Virus record (IMG/VR): IMGVR_UViG_3300027969_000405
Location: 1 to 24,828 of that record
DNA: 24,828 nucleotides
Origin: a virus
Direction: 5' to 3' (one strand)
Shown: one piece after another, positions 21,779 through 24,828 of the stretch
Position numbering within the stretch: the stretch's first letter is position 1
How the letters are laid out: each line of letters begins with the position of its first letter
Translations under genes and position numbers: made by a program
The notes under the pieces: model-generated
Database searches by the model: none
What the model saw: only the letters and a program-made list of their open reading frames with translations
Told to the model about the DNA's origin: nothing

Positions 21779-22552
21779 ATGAAAATTATAATTGCAGGAT
21801 ACGGATTTGTTGGAAGGGCGGTGGCTAGTGCGTTACAAACTAAACACGAACTAGTCATTATCGATCCAAAATATAACGATAATCGAATCACAGACCATAT
21901 AGATGCAGACGGCATTATCGTCTGCGTGTCTACTCCGACTACCGAAAATGGTATTTGTGATGTAAACAATATTGCCAATGTATTAGATGTAGTTCCATTT
22001 TTTATGCCTGTTATGATTAAAAGTACATTAACTCCTCCTAATGTACAAGGGTTCAAAGAGATTTACGAAAATCACAGTATTGTTTACAGTCCTGAATTTT
22101 TAAGGGCTAATAGTGCTGAGGCAGATTTTGCCAATCAAAAATATATTATCGTAGGTGGAGAAGATCCAGAAGGATTTTGGCACGAATTATTTACTACCAC
22201 ATTGCCCAATTGCAAAATGATTTTTCAATGCAGTGAGGAAGAAGCGTGTATGATCAAATATACTGTAAATTGTTTCCTTGCCCTAAAGGCCAGTTACTTT
22301 AATCAAATAGCAGACATTTGTGATAACAACAAAATGGACTACGATATCGTAAGACACATTGTAAGTCAGGACGCTAGGATTGGAGCAGGGCATACACTAG
22401 TACCGGGTCCAGATGGACAGCGAGGATGGGGAGGTGCATGTTTTCCCAAAGACACCAAAGCATTTTTGCAGTGGACCAACACTATTGGAATGCCGGCAAC
22501 ATTGGTAGAATCATCTATCCAATACAACAATAAAGTAAGAAAAAACTCTTGA
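21779..22552 (+). CDS. Nucleotide-sugar dehydrogenase (UDP-glucose dehydrogenase-like) without C-terminal domain
   Basis: The 257-residue product has a Rossmann NAD-binding motif GYGFVG (7-12), VCVSTPT (48-54), YSPEFLRANSAEADF (103-117), the IKYTVNCFLALK helix (159-170) and WGGACFPKD (217-225) with the catalytic Cys221. These are the motifs of UDP-glucose/GDP-mannose dehydrogenases, which oxidise the C6 hydroxyl of the sugar twice. Normal enzymes are about 390-440 residues. Here the third, sugar-nucleotide-binding domain is missing, and the frame ends cleanly shortly after the catalytic region. It starts one base after the polymerase stop. Its TGA overlaps the -35 box of the clamp promoter. 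It may be a minimal form or have another substrate. Confidence 0.85.
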   Translation: MKIIIAGYGFVGRAVASALQTKHELVIIDPKYNDNRITDHIDADGIIVCVSTPTTENGICDVNNIANVLDVVPFFMPVMIKSTLTPPNVQGFKEIYENHSIVYSPEFLRANSAEADFANQKYIIVGGEDPEGFWHELFTTTLPNCKMIFQCSEEEACMIKYTVNCFLALKASYFNQIADICDNNKMDYDIVRHIVSQDARIGAGHTLVPGPDGQRGWGGACFPKDTKAFLQWTNTIGMPATLVESSIQYNNKVRKNS

Positions 22553-22577
22553 CTTTAAACAAAAACCTAAATATAAT
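22549..22577 (+). promoter_or_regulatory. Sigma70 promoter of the sliding-clamp gene
   Basis: TTGACT (22549-22554), a 17-base spacer and TATAAT (22572-22577) precede the clamp ATG at 22596, with AAGGAGA (22584-22590) as ribosome-binding site. The -35 box overlaps the stop of the upstream gene. A late-type octamer CCTAAATA (22566-22573) overlaps the -10 box, so both early and late use are conceivable. Confidence 0.8.
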
Positions 22578-22595
22578 ACACATAAGGAGATTCAT

Positions 22596-23327
22596 ATGAA
22601 AGATATTTTACAGGACTTAGTAGCACATACGCATAGTCTAGGATTTTTACCGTTGGTTAAAATTTCTAGCACAGACCAAGAAACAATTATCGAAGGCATG
22701 GCAGAAGACCGTAGTGTTATTTTGCAAGCCAAGACAAATAAACCAGTTGGTCAATTTGACGGCACATTTGGTATGCCTAACTTGAACAAATTAGACCTAC
22801 ATCTTAAGTGTCCAGAATACAAAGAAGGTGCAAGTATTGAAGTGGTTACACAACAACGCAACGGCGAAGACATTCCAACTGGCTTGCATTTTGAAAATGC
22901 GTTCGGCGACTTTAAAAACGACTATCGTTTTATGAACGCTGAAATCATTAACGAACAAATGAAAACTGTCAAGTTCAAAGGCGCACAGTGGAACATTGAA
23001 TTTGAACCAGCAGTGGCCAGTATTCAAAAGTTAAAGTATCAGGCGGCCGCACACACTGAAGAAACTACTTTCCAAGTAACAACCAAAGATGATAATCTAG
23101 TGTTTAGTTTCGGTGATGCAACAACACACGCTGGATCGTTTGTATTCCAAGCAGGTGTTACAGGCAAATTAAAACAGACTTGGGCATGGCCAGTTAGTCA
23201 AGTGCAAAGCATTTTGAACTTGAGCGGTGACTGTATCATGCGTATTAGTGATGCGGGCGCATTACAAATTACAGTAAACAGTGGATTGGCTGAATACAAT
23301 TATATTTTGCCAGCGCAAGCTAAATGA
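22596..23327 (+). CDS. 45: DNA polymerase sliding clamp (T4 gp45-like)
   Basis: The 243-residue product (T4 gp45 is 228) matches the gp45 clamp in length and pattern: an N-terminal strand-rich domain (about 1-115) and a C-terminal domain with KGAQWNIEFEPAVASIQKLKYQA near 128-150 and a SGDCIMRISDAGALQITVNSGLAEYNY ending typical of the family. A trimeric ring would tether gp43 to DNA. In T4 the clamp also activates late transcription by sliding along DNA. No obvious catalytic motif exists in this family, so assignment rests on pattern and on location after gp43. A promoter (22549) precedes it, and its stop overlaps the next start (ATGA). Confidence 0.88.
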   Translation: MKDILQDLVAHTHSLGFLPLVKISSTDQETIIEGMAEDRSVILQAKTNKPVGQFDGTFGMPNLNKLDLHLKCPEYKEGASIEVVTQQRNGEDIPTGLHFENAFGDFKNDYRFMNAEIINEQMKTVKFKGAQWNIEFEPAVASIQKLKYQAAAHTEETTFQVTTKDDNLVFSFGDATTHAGSFVFQAGVTGKLKQTWAWPVSQVQSILNLSGDCIMRISDAGALQITVNSGLAEYNYILPAQAK

Positions 23328-23488
23328 GTCAAGTAGATCCAAAAATACTTGAACTAGAAAGACAGATACAGTTCTTAAAGGAACAAGTTATCCGTCTTTC
23401 TAAAATGTGTGAGTACTTAGATCGTGAACGGGTTCGTTCAAAAAATGATATAGGTCAAATCGTACAAGAAGTACGATCGAGGAGATAG
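23324..23488 (+). CDS. 54-residue coiled-coil protein
   Basis: This short frame runs from ATG 23324 (four-base ATGA overlap with the clamp gene) to TAG 23486-23488. The product begins MSQVDPKILELERQIQFLKE and is one long amphipathic, charged helix with heptad-like Leu/Ile spacing, ending in a basic IVQEVRSRR. The following gene's start is one base after the stop, and its ribosome-binding site GGAG lies inside this gene, so expression is coupled. No known family is recognised. It may be a small partner or regulator of the replication genes. Confidence 0.6.
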   Translation: MSQVDPKILELERQIQFLKEQVIRLSKMCEYLDRERVRSKNDIGQIVQEVRSRR

Positions 23489-23489
23489 T

Positions 23490-23843
23490 ATGAATTTAAC
23501 ACAGATTTTTTCAGCATGTGTAGTTTTTTTAGTGTTATGTGGATTAGTATATAATCACATAGGGTTTGCCAAAATGAAAGAATGTTATAGCATGTGGTTT
23601 AAAAAGGAATATTGGACTGACTACAATACTGTAGAGTTTGCCAGTTGGGCGGCCAAGGCCTGTATCATTATTCCAGGCTTGATATTTGGTATTAGCATTT
23701 GGTGGTTGTATTTCTTTACTCTAGCAACAAGCCTAACACTTATATGGGCTAGTGAAAAGAAACTGTTGCCAACACTAGTAGGATTTAATACTATTTGGGC
23801 ATGGATCAGTTGCATGGTATTAGCCCAGCACTTAGTAGGATAA
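23490..23843 (+). CDS. Small multi-span membrane protein
   Basis: The 117-residue product has an N-terminal hydrophobic segment (about 5-24), then a charged stretch FKKEYWTDYN, and further hydrophobic segments at about 55-80 and 90-114, so three or four membrane spans are predicted. No catalytic motif is visible and no family is recognised. GGAG (23481-23484) lies before the ATG. It sits one base after the small coiled-coil gene and one base before the transglycosylase-like gene. Other membrane-protein roles, such as transport or host membrane modification, cannot be excluded. Confidence 0.65.
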   Translation: MNLTQIFSACVVFLVLCGLVYNHIGFAKMKECYSMWFKKEYWTDYNTVEFASWAAKACIIIPGLIFGISIWWLYFFTLATSLTLIWASEKKLLPTLVGFNTIWAWISCMVLAQHLVG

Positions 23844-23844
23844 C

Positions 23845-24828
23845 ATGAATAAGAATCTAACAGCACATCAGAGCGATTACGCATATTTTTTACCAGCAAC
23901 GTCTGGTTTTTATAGTACATATATCGGCAAACAACGATATAGCAATTATGTAGATCCTGCACGTATTCCCAAGAGTTTTGGGCCTCTAGGTATAGAGGCA
24001 ATGAATTATTTGAATCCTAATGCGGCATTTTACTTTGACCACTGCTTGTATTCAGCTGGACATGCCAACTTGGATTTGACTAAACCTGATCCAAGCGAAG
24101 ATATGTTTCGTAACAGAGACCGTACAACTAGTTGGGTACTAGGCGACTCTGGAGGTTTCCAGATTGGTAAAGGTGTATGGGAAGGCGAATGGAACGATCC
24201 TACTGGGCCAATCGTTGCGCAACGCATGGCTGAAGCTGTTGCAAAAGGTATCGAACTAGTACCACAAGTACATCCAACAGGTCATCCTAAAACAGACAAG
24301 AATGGCAATCCCAAGTATACCAAAGTTGACCATGTTAAACTGTATCAAGCCAAACTGGATGCGGCACAAAAGAAACGTAGTCAAGTGTTAACTTGGATGG
24401 ACGCACTTATGGATTATGGCATGGTACTTGATATCCCAGCTTGGGTTGCTCGTAGTCCAGTTGGTGCTAAGAACAGTGGCATTGCTAGTTATGATCAAGC
24501 GGTTAGTGCAACCAAGTATAATAACGAATACTGGATCAAAAATCGTAACGGTAACTGTAAATTCTTAAACGTGCTACAAGGCGAGAATCACGCACAAGCA
24601 GAAGATTGGTATCAACAAATGAAAGACTTCTGCGATCCGACCAAATATGAACGGCCATTCAACGGTTGGGCCATGGGTGGGCAGAACATGTGTGATGTGG
24701 ACCTTGTATTACGCAGATTAGTGGCATTGAAGTTTGATGGCTTGTTGGAAAAAGGTCATCAAGATTGGATGCACTTCTTGGGCACCTCTAAATTGGAGTG
24801 GGCATTACTTTTAACTGACATACAACGA
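23845..24828 (+). CDS. TGT-superfamily (tRNA/DNA-guanine transglycosylase-like) enzyme, C-terminus missing
   Basis: The frame starts at ATG 23845, one base after the previous stop, and is open for 328 codons to the window edge. It shows the TGT fold pattern: LGDSGGFQIGKG (99-110) matches the DSGGFQ motif with the catalytic Asp (D101, equivalent to D102 of Zymomonas TGT), MVLDIPAW (193-200) fits the base-recognition region, LNVLQGE (241-247) the Q/G region, and FNGWAMGG (272-279) the G(Y/F)AIGG motif. TGTs swap guanine for a 7-deazaguanine. Bacterial TGT acts on tRNA, ArcTGT on archaeal tRNA and DpdA on DNA. Phage enzymes of this kind are usually DpdA-like. The nucleophilic Asp expected after FLGTSKLEWALLLTD is outside the window. 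Confidence 0.85.
   Translation, partial: MNKNLTAHQSDYAYFLPATSGFYSTYIGKQRYSNYVDPARIPKSFGPLGIEAMNYLNPNAAFYFDHCLYSAGHANLDLTKPDPSEDMFRNRDRTTSWVLGDSGGFQIGKGVWEGEWNDPTGPIVAQRMAEAVAKGIELVPQVHPTGHPKTDKNGNPKYTKVDHVKLYQAKLDAAQKKRSQVLTWMDALMDYGMVLDIPAWVARSPVGAKNSGIASYDQAVSATKYNNEYWIKNRNGNCKFLNVLQGENHAQAEDWYQQMKDFCDPTKYERPFNGWAMGGQNMCDVDLVLRRLVALKFDGLLEKGHQDWMHFLGTSKLEWALLLTDIQR

Noticed and set aside
1-24828. tRNA, rRNA, insertion sequence or integrase and attachment site
   Set aside because: No cloverleaf, transposase, integrase or long terminal repeat was seen in reading both strands. Gaps between genes are all under 200 bases.

Overview
The window is a stretch of a T4-like (myovirus-type) bacteriophage genome, tightly packed and moderately AT-rich. 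The diagnostic genes are a family-B DNA polymerase of the gp43 type, a gp45-type sliding clamp, a DsbA-like dsDNA-binding protein, a phage PhoH, a GH19 endolysin with holin and spanin-like genes, and a run of basic virion proteins with T4-like late-promoter octamers. The mixture (PhoH, peptide deformylase, Dps-like protein, nucleotide-sugar dehydrogenase, transglycosylase) resembles T4-like phages of marine or freshwater proteobacteria. Three near-consensus sigma70 promoters with 17-nt spacers and good Shine-Dalgarno sites imply a Gram-negative host with an ordinary sigma70. The host cannot be named from the sequence.

Layout: (1) 2-127, tail of a dCMP deaminase, then a bidirectional terminator and phoH on the minus strand. 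(2) 1045-2386, two unrecognised proteins, probably virion components. (3) 2373-5288, a lysis block: GH19 endolysin, two-TM coiled-coil protein, two lipoproteins, a small acidic protein, a holin, a 40-residue membrane peptide and a small secreted basic protein. (4) 5298-9586, an operon with a perfect sigma70 promoter flanked by a 9-bp inverted repeat: dnaJ, def, clpA and an unrecognised gene, closed by a strong terminator. (5) 9661-18673, a late block: a small unknown, a KxDG nucleotidyltransferase-like protein, an HxGH nucleotidyltransferase-like protein with virion-type C-terminal modules, small proteins with T4 capsid-targeting-like N-termini, a lysine-rich core-like protein, a Dps-like protein and a 915-residue membrane-interacting protein. 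(6) 18772-23843, replication genes under sigma70 promoters: dsbA-like, gp43, truncated nucleotide-sugar dehydrogenase, gp45 and two small proteins. (7) 23845 to the end, an incomplete tRNA-guanine-transglycosylase-like gene, plausibly a DNA 7-deazaguanine transglycosylase.

The genes suggest a phage that takes over host protein quality control (DnaJ, deformylase, ClpA), copies DNA with its own polymerase and clamp, may modify its DNA with a 7-deazaguanine base, and may package enzymes in its head. The most unusual signals are two tandem hairpins with near-identical 8-nt loops before the polymerase start (a likely gp43 translational operator), the DnaJ-deformylase-ClpA operon with its flanked promoter, the repeated capsid-targeting-like N-termini in an operon with two nucleotidyltransferase-like enzymes, and the transglycosylase at the right edge. 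No tRNA, rRNA, CRISPR array, insertion sequence or attachment site was seen. There is no gene-free stretch longer than 300 bases.
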